Counted from the stretch's first letter, positions 41,636 to 49,660 are shown. The stretch is DNA of 64,000 nt from Candidatus Peribacteria bacterium (GCA_023245935.1 JAHFJM010000001.1:248001-312000); one strand, 5' to 3'. The notes: a model not told the origin generated them from the letters alone. Numbers and translations are program-made.

Positions 41636-42004
41636 ATGCTTCGGATGTCCTACAAGGAATTGAAGGTTTGGCAGAAAAGCTTTGCATGTGTTTCTAGAAT
41701 TTATAAATTAACAGCAACCTTTCCACAGTCAGAACAATATGGTCTGTGCTCGCAAATGCGAAGGGCTGCTATTTCAATTCCATCCAATATTGCAGAAGGT
41801 AGTCAAAGAACGTCAGAGAAGGAATTTGCAAATTTTTTGCTGATTTCGCGAGGCTCGATTGCCGAACTTGAAACTCAAATATTATTGGCAGTAGATTTGC
41901 AGTATGTTTCTTTGGAAAAAGTACAAGGTATTTTGGACGAACTTGATGAAATCAGTCGTATGCTTCATTCCTTTTTCTCAAAGCTCAAAGCTCACCACTC
42001 ATAG
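41636..42004 (+). CDS. Four-helix bundle protein (S23/IVP family)
   Basis: 122 residues. Matches the 23S intervening-sequence-protein fold: YKELKVWQKSFACVSRIYKL, FPQSEQYGLCSQMRRAAISIPSNIAEG, FANFLLISRGSIAELETQI. Role unknown; relatives are often stand-alone. A -10 TAGCAT ends exactly 6 bases before the ATG. The gene is flanked by GAGCTTTGAGCTTTGAGC (before) and CAAAGCTCAAAGCTCA (at its end), which are inverted relative to each other. This hints that the gene moved as a cassette. Confidence 0.85.
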   Translation: MLRMSYKELKVWQKSFACVSRIYKLTATFPQSEQYGLCSQMRRAAISIPSNIAEGSQRTSEKEFANFLLISRGSIAELETQILLAVDLQYVSLEKVQGILDELDEISRMLHSFFSKLKAHHS

Positions 42005-42009
42005 CTTTT

Positions 42010-42951
42010 ATGAAGTTCCTCATCAACGGTTCCATCGCGTTCGACCTCCTCCTGTCTCACGATGGTTCCTTCTTAAGCGGCATTGATCCGAAGAATCTGG
42101 ATCGGCTCTCCGTGAATTATCTTGCACAGGGATTCGTGCGTCATCATGGCGGCGTTGCGGCGAACATCGGGTGGAATTTGGCTCTCCTCGGTCAGAAGCC
42201 TGTGTTGCTTGCCGCGGTTGGAAGCGACGGGGGGGAATATCTGAAACTTCTGCAGTCACGCGGGGTGGACATTTCGCTTGTCGAAACGATGACGGATGCC
42301 GTCACGGCGACTGCGGTGATCGCAACGGACAGCGAGGAGCGTCAAATCAGCTTCTTCCATCCGGGTGCGGATGCTTCATCGAAACTTCCCGATCTCGCTT
42401 CAGTCAAGAAGGATATTGCGTTTGCGATCATGGGTCCGAGAAATCCGATCCTCATGCTGCAGGGTGCCGCGATGTGCAAGAAGAACGATATTCCGTACCT
42501 CTTCGATCCGGGACAGCTGGTGCATGCGTTCGGACAGGATGAATTCCGGCATGCGGTGGCGGGGAGCCACGGGCTCGTCGTGAACGAGTACGAATGGGGG
42601 ATTGCTTCAGGAAAACTCGGGTGGAAAGAACAAGACATTGTGGGTGCATGCGGGATGCTCATCATCACTCTGGGTGACAAAGGCATTCGCTTCGTGACCG
42701 ACAGGGAGGATCTCATCGTTCCGGCATGCAAGCCGACGCATGTCGTCAATCCGACGGGTGCAGGAGACGCCGCACGTGCGGGATTCCTCATCGGTCTCGC
42801 ATCGAAGTGGTCGCTTCGGGATACGGGAAGACTGGGTGCAATTCTGGGATGTTTGCTTGTGGAGCAGGCAGGAACACTGCTGGATTCTCTTGATCTGGAG
42901 ACTGTGCAGAAGAGAGCGCGCGAAAATTACGGTGAGGAATTGCCTCTCTAG
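42010..42951 (+). CDS. PfkB family kinase, probable adenosine kinase
   Basis: 313 residues, ribokinase fold. Seen: FLINGSIAFDLLL, HHGGVAANIGWNLALLG, ISFFHPGADASSKL, LIITLGDKGIRF and the anion-hole/catalytic NPTGAGDAARAGFLIGL. The gene directly precedes adenosylhomocysteinase (ahcY), which releases adenosine, so an adenosine-kinase role fits. Other PfkB sugar kinases cannot be ruled out. It starts 6 bases after the S23 gene with no Shine-Dalgarno site. Confidence 0.85.
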   Translation: MKFLINGSIAFDLLLSHDGSFLSGIDPKNLDRLSVNYLAQGFVRHHGGVAANIGWNLALLGQKPVLLAAVGSDGGEYLKLLQSRGVDISLVETMTDAVTATAVIATDSEERQISFFHPGADASSKLPDLASVKKDIAFAIMGPRNPILMLQGAAMCKKNDIPYLFDPGQLVHAFGQDEFRHAVAGSHGLVVNEYEWGIASGKLGWKEQDIVGACGMLIITLGDKGIRFVTDREDLIVPACKPTHVVNPTGAGDAARAGFLIGLASKWSLRDTGRLGAILGCLLVEQAGTLLDSLDLETVQKRARENYGEELPL

Positions 42952-43034
42952 ATAGAAAATGTAAGATAGCAGTCATAAGAGTTGGGAAGTGATATTTTCT
43001 TCCGCCTTATCTCTACTACCTTCCATCTTTTCCC

Positions 43035-44288
43035 ATGTCCTTCGTCAAAGATCAAAAACTTGCAGAGCAAGGCAGACTGAATCTCGAAATCGCCGAGAAG
43101 CACATGGGTGCTCTCCTCAAGGTTCGTGAGCAGTTCATTAAAGAACAACCGTTCAAAGGGCTCACGATCGGTATGGCGCTCCACGTGACGAAAGAGACCG
43201 GCGTCCTCGTTCGAACACTCACCGCGGGTGGCGCGAAAGTCGCGATCACGGGATGCAATCCATTGAGCACACAAGACGACGTCGCAGCTGCACTTGCGGA
43301 AGAGAAAGACGTTTTGGTTTGGGCGTACAAAGGCGAGAGTCGCGAGGATTACTACAAGTTTTTGACGGCGGTGATCGAAACGGAGCCCGACATCACGATC
43401 GATGACGGCTGCGATCTCGTGACGGAAATCCACACGAAGCACCCGCATCTCCTCAAGAAATTGATCGGGGGTTGCGAGGAGACGACGACAGGCATCATCC
43501 GTCTCAATGCGATGGCACGGGATGGGGCACTCAAGTGCCCGATGATTGCGGTGAACGACAACAAAACGAAGCACTTGATGGACAACTACTACGGCACGGG
43601 GCAGAGCACGTTCGACGGCATTCTTCGTTCGACGAACATGCTGATCGCCGGCACGACCGTCGTCGTTCTCGGCTACGGAAGCTGCGGCAAAGGAGTCGCG
43701 ATGCGCGCGAAAGGGCTCGGTGCGCAGGTCATCGTGACGGAAGTGGATGCATTCTGCGCCCTCCAGGCTGCGATGGACGGTCACCGCGTGATGCCGATTG
43801 CGGACGCGGCACCGCTCGGGGATCTTTTTGTCACGGTCACGGGAAATCTGCACGTCATTCGCGTCGAACATATCGAGAGGATGAAGGACGGTGCCCTGAT
43901 GGCGAACTCCGGACACTTCGACAATGAGATCGATCTGCAGTCGCTCGAGAAGAAGGCGAGCCGCAAGCGTCGTGTTCGTCACTACCTCGACGAGTACCTC
44001 ATGAAGTCCGGTCGCATCGTCTACGTTGCCGGTGAAGGACGCCTCGTCAACCTCGCCTCCGCCGAAGGACACCCGAGCGAGGTGATGAGTCTCTCATTCT
44101 GCGGGCAGGCGCTCGCGTGCAAGTATCTCGTGGATCACAAGGGAAAGATGCAATCCGAGGTGATCACGCTCCCGCCGGAGATCGACGATCGCATTTCTCA
44201 CCTGCAACTCACCGCGATGGGACTCTCCCTCGATTCGCTCACTGACGCGCAGAAGAAGTATCTTGCGAGCTGGCAGGAAGGCACATAG
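43035..44288 (+). CDS. ahcY: Adenosylhomocysteinase (S-adenosyl-L-homocysteine hydrolase)
   Basis: 417 residues. Splits S-adenosylhomocysteine to adenosine and homocysteine, relieving product inhibition of methyltransferases. Seen: PFKGLTIGMALHVTKETGVL, GCNPLSTQDDVAAAL, DDGCDLVTEIH, GGCEETTTGIIRL, VNDNKTKHLMDNYYGTGQST, NAD loop VVLGYGSCGKGVAMRAKGLGA, TGNLHVI, NSGHFDNEID, and a C-terminal PPEIDDRISHLQL. The family's C-terminal KPDHYRY-type tail is absent or changed. Encoded after the PfkB kinase. Confidence 0.94.
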   Translation: MSFVKDQKLAEQGRLNLEIAEKHMGALLKVREQFIKEQPFKGLTIGMALHVTKETGVLVRTLTAGGAKVAITGCNPLSTQDDVAAALAEEKDVLVWAYKGESREDYYKFLTAVIETEPDITIDDGCDLVTEIHTKHPHLLKKLIGGCEETTTGIIRLNAMARDGALKCPMIAVNDNKTKHLMDNYYGTGQSTFDGILRSTNMLIAGTTVVVLGYGSCGKGVAMRAKGLGAQVIVTEVDAFCALQAAMDGHRVMPIADAAPLGDLFVTVTGNLHVIRVEHIERMKDGALMANSGHFDNEIDLQSLEKKASRKRRVRHYLDEYLMKSGRIVYVAGEGRLVNLASAEGHPSEVMSLSFCGQALACKYLVDHKGKMQSEVITLPPEIDDRISHLQLTAMGLSLDSLTDAQKKYLASWQEGT

Positions 44289-44296
44289 TGACTTCT

Positions 44297-44320
44297 TGCC
44301 CTGAGCTCAGTCGAAGGGCA
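44297..44320. repeat. REP-like palindrome after ahcY
   Basis: TGCCCTGAGCTCAGTCGAAGGGCA, a copy of the CCCTTCGAC-GCTCAGGG repeat in its usual intergenic setting, between the converging ahcY and hypothetical genes. It may serve as a terminator. Confidence 0.7.
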
Positions 44321-44337
44321 GGAACCTGAGCGAACGT

Positions 44338-44907
44338 TCAGTGTCTCTTAAATTTCTTCTTATGATTTTTTTTCGCGTCTTTTTCCGTGTGCCATCTTTC
44401 GTCTGCTCTTTCCGCACGAACAAATGCTTCACTGCCGTGCATCTCGGATGCTGGTCTCCTACGCAGGCTCAGCTTCAGAGATTCGACGAATGTCTTGCAG
44501 CAATCGGCGATGAAGCGATGAGGGCTCCCCGTATTTTTTGTGACATGTTGGCATTCTCTGCCGTTGCGGATGAGCAGGTAGCCCTCACTCTCGAGCGCAT
44601 TCACAAGTTCTGTTCCGAAACGTTCCCGAAGAAAATGGACGTTGCTATCGTGAATCAGAAGAAGTACCGCTCGTTTTATTTCATCGATGCTCAGCTCGAT
44701 GCCACGCGTGCCTTCCGCTGTTTCCTTAATTCCTGCCGGATCCACTCCGCGAGCGAGAATGTCGAAATTTTTTGCGGTTTCCAAATGTCCTTCGAGCAGC
44801 TGTTTTGTTGCCCAACTGTCACTGACACCATGTCTGCAGACGGAGAGCACGAGTGGCTTCTCTGCCGGTTCATTGCCATGCGCGTGGGCATGATGCAGTC
44901 TTTTCAT
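44338..44907 (-). CDS. Hypothetical protein with basic tail
   Basis: 189 residues from the ATG at 44907. The N-terminal half alternates strands and helices (PLVLSVCRHGVSDSWATKQLL, NFDILARGVDP, VLLLIHDSNVHFL). The C-terminal 45 residues are very basic and end KKNHKKKFKRH, suggesting nucleic-acid or membrane contact. The start VLSVCRHG faintly recalls low-molecular-weight phosphatases, but the C-x5-R motif is absent, so no function is given. A -10 TATACT ends exactly 6 bases before the ATG at 44907; the ATG at 44922 overlaps the promoter and is rejected. Confidence 0.6.
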   Translation of the reverse strand: MKRLHHAHAHGNEPAEKPLVLSVCRHGVSDSWATKQLLEGHLETAKNFDILARGVDPAGIKETAEGTRGIELSIDEIKRAVLLLIHDSNVHFLRERFGTELVNALESEGYLLIRNGRECQHVTKNTGSPHRFIADCCKTFVESLKLSLRRRPASEMHGSEAFVRAERADERWHTEKDAKKNHKKKFKRH

Positions 44908-44948
44908 ATCATTAGTATACACAGGATATTGCTTATATCAAAATATAT

Positions 44949-45180
44949 TGTATAATATTCAATAAGAATACTGGACAGGCAATTCTTCCTTCGTAGAATG
45001 CCTCCATCCTGCTCGTTCTTTGGAACCAACGTTCTTGTAGAGAGTGATCTGCTTTCCCGATATTTACTGTCCCATTCGGGAGCCATCCTTGCCTGCGTAC
45101 GCAGGTGTGTTGTTCTCTGGATGAGAATGTCACAGATGGTGGAAAGCAGAAAGTGTCAGCTTTCTTTGGAAAGGGAAGCT
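44949..45180 (+). promoter_or_regulatory. Promoter and long structured leader (or small RNA)
   Basis: TATAAT at about 44949-44954 is followed by some 220 bases with no ORF of note. At least five hairpins can be drawn: GGCAATTCT/AGAATGCC, CCCGA/TCGGG, CCTGCGTACGCAGG, TTCTC/GAGAA, GAAAGC/GCTTTC. Near-end pairing is CTGGACA/TGTCAG. It ends in GGAAAGGGAAGCT before the ATG at 45181. It could be a 5' leader controlling that gene, or a separate RNA. Confidence 0.4.
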
Positions 45181-45444
45181 ATGCGTAATGAAACGGCGTT
45201 GTCAGTGGATTTCGAAAACGACGATCAAGCGGAGGGAATTCCTCCGGAGATCGTTAAGTTCAAGCGCGGGAGACCCTTCCGCCGCTCGGGTGCCCGAAAG
45301 GCGCACATGAGAAGGAACAAGGCGTTCGAAATCGCCGACAACCGAGCCTATGGGCTCAAGCACAAGATGCGAGGCAAAGCGCCTCGCAAAATCTATGTGC
45401 CTTTGCAGCGCAAGGCTCTGAAGCTCGCCAAGCGAGCTTCATAG
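45181..45444 (+). CDS. Small very basic protein, hypothetical
   Basis: 87 residues with an acidic start (MRNETALSVDFENDDQAEG) and a strongly basic body (FKRGRPFRRSGARKAHMRRNKA, HKMRGKAPRKIYVPLQRKALKLAKRAS). It looks like an RNA- or ribosome-binding protein, but no family is recognised. The ATG at 45181 is chosen because a good ribosome-binding site (AAAGGGAAG) lies just before it. The longer in-frame N-terminus covers the structured leader. It differs from most first genes here in having a leader and Shine-Dalgarno site. Confidence 0.6.
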   Translation: MRNETALSVDFENDDQAEGIPPEIVKFKRGRPFRRSGARKAHMRRNKAFEIADNRAYGLKHKMRGKAPRKIYVPLQRKALKLAKRAS

Positions 45445-45479
45445 TTTCCACCTACCACGGGTGGAGTTGACACACAAGT

Positions 45480-45507
45480 CCTGAGCACGGGTAATTCCGT
45501 GCTCAGG
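45480..45507 (+). terminator. Hairpin after the basic-protein gene
   Basis: CCTGAGCACGG/CCGTGCTCAGG, perfect 11-bp stem with a 6-base loop, 36 bases after the stop. Only a weak T-run (ATCTTTG) follows, so terminator status is likely but not certain. Confidence 0.55.
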
Positions 45508-45570
45508 CATCTTTGAAAGCAGATCACTCTGTAGATCATTCAATCGACTCTCATTGTTTTGCTTTGTGTA

Positions 45571-45661
45571 TGGCGGAGAGGGAGGGATTCGAACCCTCGA
45601 AACCCTTTTGGGGTTTACGCGATTTCGAGTCGCGCGCCTTCGACCACTCGGCCACCTCTCC
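45571..45661 (-). tRNA. tRNA-Ser (anticodon CGA)
   Basis: Minus-strand cloverleaf with acceptor GGAGAGG/CCTCTCC, anticodon stem CGCGA/TCGCG with loop CTCGAAA (anticodon CGA), long variable arm AAACCCC/GGGTTT as in class II tRNAs, T arm GAGGG-TTCGAAT-CCCTC, discriminator G, and encoded CCA (45571-45573). Confidence 0.95.
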
Positions 45662-45699
45662 GTGCGCGCGGAGTGTACCAGAGAGAGGTTCAAGAAGAA

Positions 45700-45721
45700 C
45701 CCACTCCCGATCGGGAGTGGG
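45700..45721 (-). terminator. Rho-independent terminator, perfect palindrome
   Basis: CCCACTCCCGA/TCGGGAGTGGG, followed on the minus strand by TTCTTCTTG. It lies 10 bases after the stop of the 39-residue peptide gene at 45731. Confidence 0.75.
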
Positions 45722-45730
45722 TTGTTGCTG

Positions 45731-45850
45731 CTAGTCGCGGAGTGATTGCAGAAAGTCTGCGATTACACAGATGACCAGCAGCGCCAGAGAAATGGGGACG
45801 ATGCCCCGAATGCTCTGGGTGAGGTCCAGGAACCGAAGGATTGCTTCCAT
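45731..45850 (-). CDS. 39-residue membrane peptide
   Basis: A short gene encoding MEAILRFLDLTQSIRG followed by a hydrophobic segment (IVPISLALLVICVIADFL) and a polar end (QSLRD). It is predicted to be a single-span membrane peptide. Support: a good ribosome-binding site AAAGGA 5 bases before the ATG, a strong terminator 10 bases after the stop, and a candidate promoter (GATAAT at about 45875-45880). It ends 70 bases before tRNA-Ser on the same strand. The function is unknown; small peptides of this sort can be toxins or regulators of membrane enzymes, but nothing here decides this. Confidence 0.6.
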   Translation of the reverse strand: MEAILRFLDLTQSIRGIVPISLALLVICVIADFLQSLRD

Positions 45851-45894
45851 GATGATCCTTTGTCCCCCCTGGACGGATTATCCATTCGTACTGT

Positions 45895-45911
45895 GTCACT
45901 CGATGTGACAG
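45895..45911. promoter_or_regulatory. Inverted repeat, possible operator
   Basis: TGTCAC TCGAT GTGACA, a perfect 6-bp inverted repeat in the promoter region of the 39-residue peptide gene, close to its candidate -10. The layout suits a dimeric regulator. Confidence 0.45.
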
Positions 45912-45971
45912 ATCAGTAAGACTGGAAGTGCGAAAAGCACTGTAGTTATATTATACTAAATATAGATTTTG

Positions 45972-46973
45972 TCAATGTTTGGCAAATGTTTTCACAGGAG
46001 GTGCAGGATTTTTCCACCCGTGTTCACCAGGGATGATATCGGAAAGAAGATGACTGAAATCAATCGTGCACGGCAGACTCCATCGATACATCCTCTCGGT
46101 TCTTTGTTCGAAAGAGAACGGGACGTTCTTGAGTGCAATATCGATCAGGACGATTTCTTGTTCCAGTGCTTCGGAGATGGCATCCAGTTTGTACGTTCGT
46201 TCTGCATCATGAAATTTCTTTTCGTGGTTTGTTGTAACATCCAATGCGACATACTGCTGGGATGTTACTGTTCTGTAGAGCGCATCCAATTCCATATGAT
46301 TTTTGTATTTTGGATCTCCGTCCCTACTCCTGAATAATACTTGATCACGGTATTCCCCCTGTACCGCATACAAGGAGTTATTTTTAAACTCACTTGAGAG
46401 ATCGGATGCTTCCATGGGCTCAAGTTTGCTGAATTCTTCATGTAACCGATTCCTCAGTGTGATGGAGGCTACGGTTTCACCAACAATTCCTTTTATGTTG
46501 GAATATGCGCCGTATCTGGTCCAGCAATCTGCATATCTTTTTCTCCATTCTTGGATCAGTACCGTGGGTATATCGGTGACGTCGAATTCATGTAATGTCA
46601 GTGTTTTACCTGCTACTCGGAGTTTCTCAGCAAATTGTTTCGCAGTCAGAGGATCTCCTTTCTCTCTTTCTGCTTTCACCAGAAGCGTCCTTCTCCCTTC
46701 CCGCGCTCGTTCCCTCGCATGATCTCCCAGTTTCATGCTGTTCCGATGGAGTGCACATTGCCACTCTTGCTGATGAGTCAACTTCTCTTCAGAGAGAAGC
46801 TTCATATCCCCGACACTGTCCCAACCGAAAAGCTCTCCCAGTATGAAACGAGCTTCTTCTTGGCACGCCGAAACGGTGCGCACGATCACTTTTTTATTTG
46901 CGCACAATCGATCTTCGATGATCAAACGATCTGCTTCCTCGGAGCCTGTGGACTGATGTGCAAGCAATACCAT
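45972..46973 (-). CDS. Hypothetical protein, possible PD-(D/E)XK-like nuclease domain
   Basis: 333 residues, soluble, helical N-terminal half. The C-terminal half has a run that loosely fits a PD-(D/E)XK core: HMELDALYRTV, then QQYVALDVTTNHEKKF, with acidic residues on two strands. The lysine position is not convincing, so this is only a suggestion. An SxxxKGIVGETVAS segment precedes it. The sequence is more A+T-rich than its neighbours and may be acquired. A TACGAT box lies 13 bases before the ATG. Confidence 0.55.
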   Translation of the reverse strand: MVLLAHQSTGSEEADRLIIEDRLCANKKVIVRTVSACQEEARFILGELFGWDSVGDMKLLSEEKLTHQQEWQCALHRNSMKLGDHARERAREGRRTLLVKAEREKGDPLTAKQFAEKLRVAGKTLTLHEFDVTDIPTVLIQEWRKRYADCWTRYGAYSNIKGIVGETVASITLRNRLHEEFSKLEPMEASDLSSEFKNNSLYAVQGEYRDQVLFRSRDGDPKYKNHMELDALYRTVTSQQYVALDVTTNHEKKFHDAERTYKLDAISEALEQEIVLIDIALKNVPFSFEQRTERMYRWSLPCTIDFSHLLSDIIPGEHGWKNPAPPVKTFAKH

Positions 46974-47023
46974 AACGGGTTACCCCATCGTACGCTTTAT
47001 CTCCGCTCTGTAAAATTTGTCAA

Positions 47024-48113
47024 TCATCCCTCCTTCGCTTCCCGTTTGAGCTCCGCTTCGATCAGCAGATCCAGATCTCCATCGAGCACACCCTGCGTGT
47101 CGCTGGTCTCGTAGTTCGTCCGGAGATCTTTCACCATCTGGTACGGATGCAGCACGTACGAGCGAATCTGGGAGCCGAAATCCGCTGTCGTGGCAGATCC
47201 CTTCAGCCGTTTCTTCTCCGCTGCTTCTTCAAGATGTTTCCGCTCCAGCAGTTTTGCTTTCAGCATGTTCATCGCGCGTTCGCGGTTCTGGAGTTGTGAG
47301 CGTTCGTTCTGACACGCGACGACGATCCCGGTCGGCAGGTGCGTGAGGCGCACCGCGCTGTCGGTTTTGTTCACGTGTTGCCCTCCTGCTCCGCCCGAGC
47401 GGTACGTATCGACGCGCAGGTCGTTCATATTGACCTCGATCTCGGTGCTTCCCTGCATATCCGGAAGCACTTCGATCAGCGCGAAAGAAGTTTGGCGCAA
47501 ATTTTTTGCATTGAACGGCGACAAGCGCACGAGGCGATGGGTGCCGCGCTCGCATTTCAAATGTCCGTATGCGGCGTCACCCGCGACGTGGATCGTCATG
47601 GATTTGATGCCCGCTTCCTGCCCGTCCGTCCGTTCCACCACTTCCGCTTTCCACTCTTTCCGTTCGCAGTACCGAAGGATCATCCGTCCGAGCATCCCCG
47701 CCCAATCCTGCGCTTCGGTGCCGCCCGCTCCGCCGGAAATCGTGACGTATGCATTGCCGAGATCGTATTTTCCTCCGAGGTACAGCGCACGTTCGGCGAT
47801 GCTCCATTCTTTCTCCAGTACTCCGTACTCGCTCTCGAGTGCGGGAAGATCCGTTGCATGGCTTGCTTTGGCAATTTCCAGAAGATCATGAACCCGCGCC
47901 AGAAGTTCCAGCATCGGAAGCCACTGTTTCTTCAGCGCTTTCAAACGATTGAAGAGCTTCTCGGCTCTCTGATGGTCATTCCAGAGGTTCTCCGCATTCG
48001 TCTCTTTCTCCAATTCGGTGATTTCAGCGGGAATTTTTCTCTTCTCAAAGAGAGTCCTTTCCTATGTTCACAGCCTCAAGGAGTTCCGATATTTTCCTCA
48101 AGAGCTCATCCAT
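47024..48113 (-). CDS. prfB: Peptide chain release factor 2, programmed +1 frameshift
   Basis: Releases peptides at UGA and UAA. Seen: the UGA-reading SPF in VRLSPFNAKN, the catalytic GGQ in SGGAGGQHVNKTDS, and GSQIRSYVLHPYQMVKDLRT. The gene starts at ATG 48113 and runs 22 codons (MDELLRKISELLEAVNIGKDSL) to an in-frame TGA at 48045-48047. A +1 shift at CTT TGA (48050-48045) joins it to LEKRKIPAEITELEKETNAENLW and the rest, giving 362 residues of normal RF2 layout. AAGGA lies 4 bases before the CTT, as the stimulating internal Shine-Dalgarno. The TTG at 48013 is therefore not the start. Confidence 0.93.
48045..48061 (-). other. RF2 autoregulatory frameshift site
   Basis: Minus-strand text AAGGACTCTCTTTGAG: an internal Shine-Dalgarno, the slippery CTT codon and the TGA stop. 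RF2 shortage favours the +1 shift, so RF2 controls its own level. Confidence 0.9.
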
Positions 48114-48147
48114 GGGAGAGGGGGAAGTGCTTCGTGTACTATAGGGA

Positions 48148-48795
48148 ATGATGCAACCGGAATCCACTCCGAAGTCCCATGGCGACGCACCGCTGCGAAG
48201 CGTGCTGCTGCCGGCGTTCGAGAGGCTTGGATTCCCCGTTCTTCTCTTCGGCATCGTCTTCTTCTTCGTGACACTGCTTGTCACGTTGGTGCTGACCCCC
48301 GATCGTTTTCCGGTACGCATCGGTGACCGCGTCGTTCGGTTGATCGATCTCGAACAGGAACAGAAGAAACTGCTCGTCGAGAAAGTCGATCTGGAAGGGA
48401 AGCGTGACAGTTCCATCGATACGCGGGCACCCGTGCTGCATCAGCTCGGCGTTCTCAGGTCACGTATCGTTCCCGTTGGCACCGTTCTGCTCGCGATCGA
48501 CGATGTTCGTCTGCGATTCAAGACCGCTCGTGTCGATCCTATTTCATTGCCGCAAATTTCAGTCTCACCATCGTCACCGTCAAGTGCGTCGGGAGTGACG
48601 ATCAAGATCGGGGGCGAGGTACGGGACGGAGGAGGAAAAACGATGCAGACACTCGCGTCGTTCGTGGACGGACTTCGTGCGATTCCATCCGTGCTCTCCG
48701 TCTCCGAGCCGGAGTACGCCGAGAAAACCGATCCCGACGGAACGACCGTTTCTCCGTTTTCCATCTCACTGACACTGATCCATGCTGCTCCCTGA
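48148..48795 (+). CDS. PilN-like membrane protein (type IV pilus assembly type)
   Basis: 215 residues: a short cytoplasmic start, one transmembrane helix (VLLFGIVFFFVTLLVTLVL), a coiled segment (LIDLEQEQKKLLVEKVDLEGK), and a C-terminal ferredoxin-like region with VTIKIGGEVRDGGGKTMQTLASFVDGLRAIPSV, the pattern of PilN/GspL periplasmic domains. It overlaps a PilO-like gene by 14 bases. Divergent from prfB, with TACTAT ending 5 bases before the first ATG (8 before the second). No other pilus genes are nearby, so the match rests on architecture. Confidence 0.6.
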   Translation: MMQPESTPKSHGDAPLRSVLLPAFERLGFPVLLFGIVFFFVTLLVTLVLTPDRFPVRIGDRVVRLIDLEQEQKKLLVEKVDLEGKRDSSIDTRAPVLHQLGVLRSRIVPVGTVLLAIDDVRLRFKTARVDPISLPQISVSPSSPSSASGVTIKIGGEVRDGGGKTMQTLASFVDGLRAIPSVLSVSEPEYAEKTDPDGTTVSPFSISLTLIHAAP

Positions 48796-49630
48796 CTCCA
48801 AACAGTTTCGGCGTGTTACTCGAATGACGAGCTTCGTCATCGGAATTCTTCTGTCCGTGATTGCATGCGGCATGCTGGCAGTTCATGCGAGATCGTTTTC
48901 GCTCAAGCGCGATACGGCGGTGATGATCGGCACGACGCTTCCTGAGTTGCGATCATCCGTTGCTCTCCTCGCGGCAAATCTTCAGGCGGAACAATTCTTT
49001 TCGGAGAACGCACTGAGTGCGAGGGAGGAACAGGCATCCGTTTACGTTCTTCCGGATAGCAGGGCAGCCGGGCGTACGGTTGCGTCTTTTCAGACGATTG
49101 CCGGTGCGCTTCGCGATACCCTGAAGACGGAAGGGTCGATCCGTACGATGACATTCGACGACAGTTCCGTCGGCCACAGCGACTACAAAACAATCGGCGC
49201 GCATTTGCAGATGAGCGGGGACTTCCGATACGTTTCGACATTCCTCTCCATTCTTTCCTTCAGCGGAAAGATGATGATTCGCGATGTCCTGAGTGACGAT
49301 GCGGTTGCCGCATTCCTGAAGCAGATCAATGCGAGCGCACCGCTCTCGCTGAAGGCTGCGGAAGATTTCCTGTACACCGATCTTCTCGAGTATGCGGCAA
49401 ACCCCGATCAGGTCGAGCAGCGCATGTTGCAGGATCTTCCGACCGAAACGCAGCCGGACGTCCGCTCGTTCGTGCTCTCTTCCGGACTTGCTTCAGTTCG
49501 AACTTCTCTGACTGAGATCGCACCCGCGCTCAGAAACAGGAATGTCTGGCCGCTGCCGTTCGTGACGGTCGACAGTCTTTCGCGAAGCGGAGATGCATGG
49601 ACGATCGGCCTGACGTTCTATCGGCGTTAA
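48782..49630 (+). CDS. PilO-like membrane protein
   Basis: 282 residues: one N-terminal transmembrane helix (SFVIGILLSVIACGMLAV), then a helical stretch and a segment ASVYVLPDSRAAGRTVASFQTIAGALRDTL. After that comes a strand-helix domain (SDYKTIGAHLQMSGDFRYVSTFLSILSFSGKMMIRDVL) typical of the PilO-type ferredoxin-like fold. The 80-residue C-terminal extension is not explained. Paired with the PilN-like gene by a 14-base overlap. Would form the inner-membrane alignment complex of a type IV pilus or related secretion system. Confidence 0.6.
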   Translation: MLLPDSKQFRRVTRMTSFVIGILLSVIACGMLAVHARSFSLKRDTAVMIGTTLPELRSSVALLAANLQAEQFFSENALSAREEQASVYVLPDSRAAGRTVASFQTIAGALRDTLKTEGSIRTMTFDDSSVGHSDYKTIGAHLQMSGDFRYVSTFLSILSFSGKMMIRDVLSDDAVAAFLKQINASAPLSLKAAEDFLYTDLLEYAANPDQVEQRMLQDLPTETQPDVRSFVLSSGLASVRTSLTEIAPALRNRNVWPLPFVTVDSLSRSGDAWTIGLTFYRR

Positions 49631-49632
49631 AA

Positions 49633-49660
49633 TTGACTTTATACTATAATAGTATATAAT
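49633..49660 (+). promoter_or_regulatory. Sigma-70-type promoter with full -35 and -10
   Basis: TTGACT (49633-49638), 16-base spacer, TATAAT (49655-49660). It gives an 80-base leader ending in the Shine-Dalgarno TAGGAG before the ATG at 49740. One of the few leadered first genes in the window. Confidence 0.75.

Noticed and set aside
42948-44072. 374-codon minus-strand ORF opposite ahcY
   Set aside because: ahcY is unmistakable; this is its antisense shadow.
44338-44907. Low-molecular-weight tyrosine phosphatase
   Set aside because: VLSVCRHG resembles the start but the C-x5-R signature and the later DPD motif are missing.
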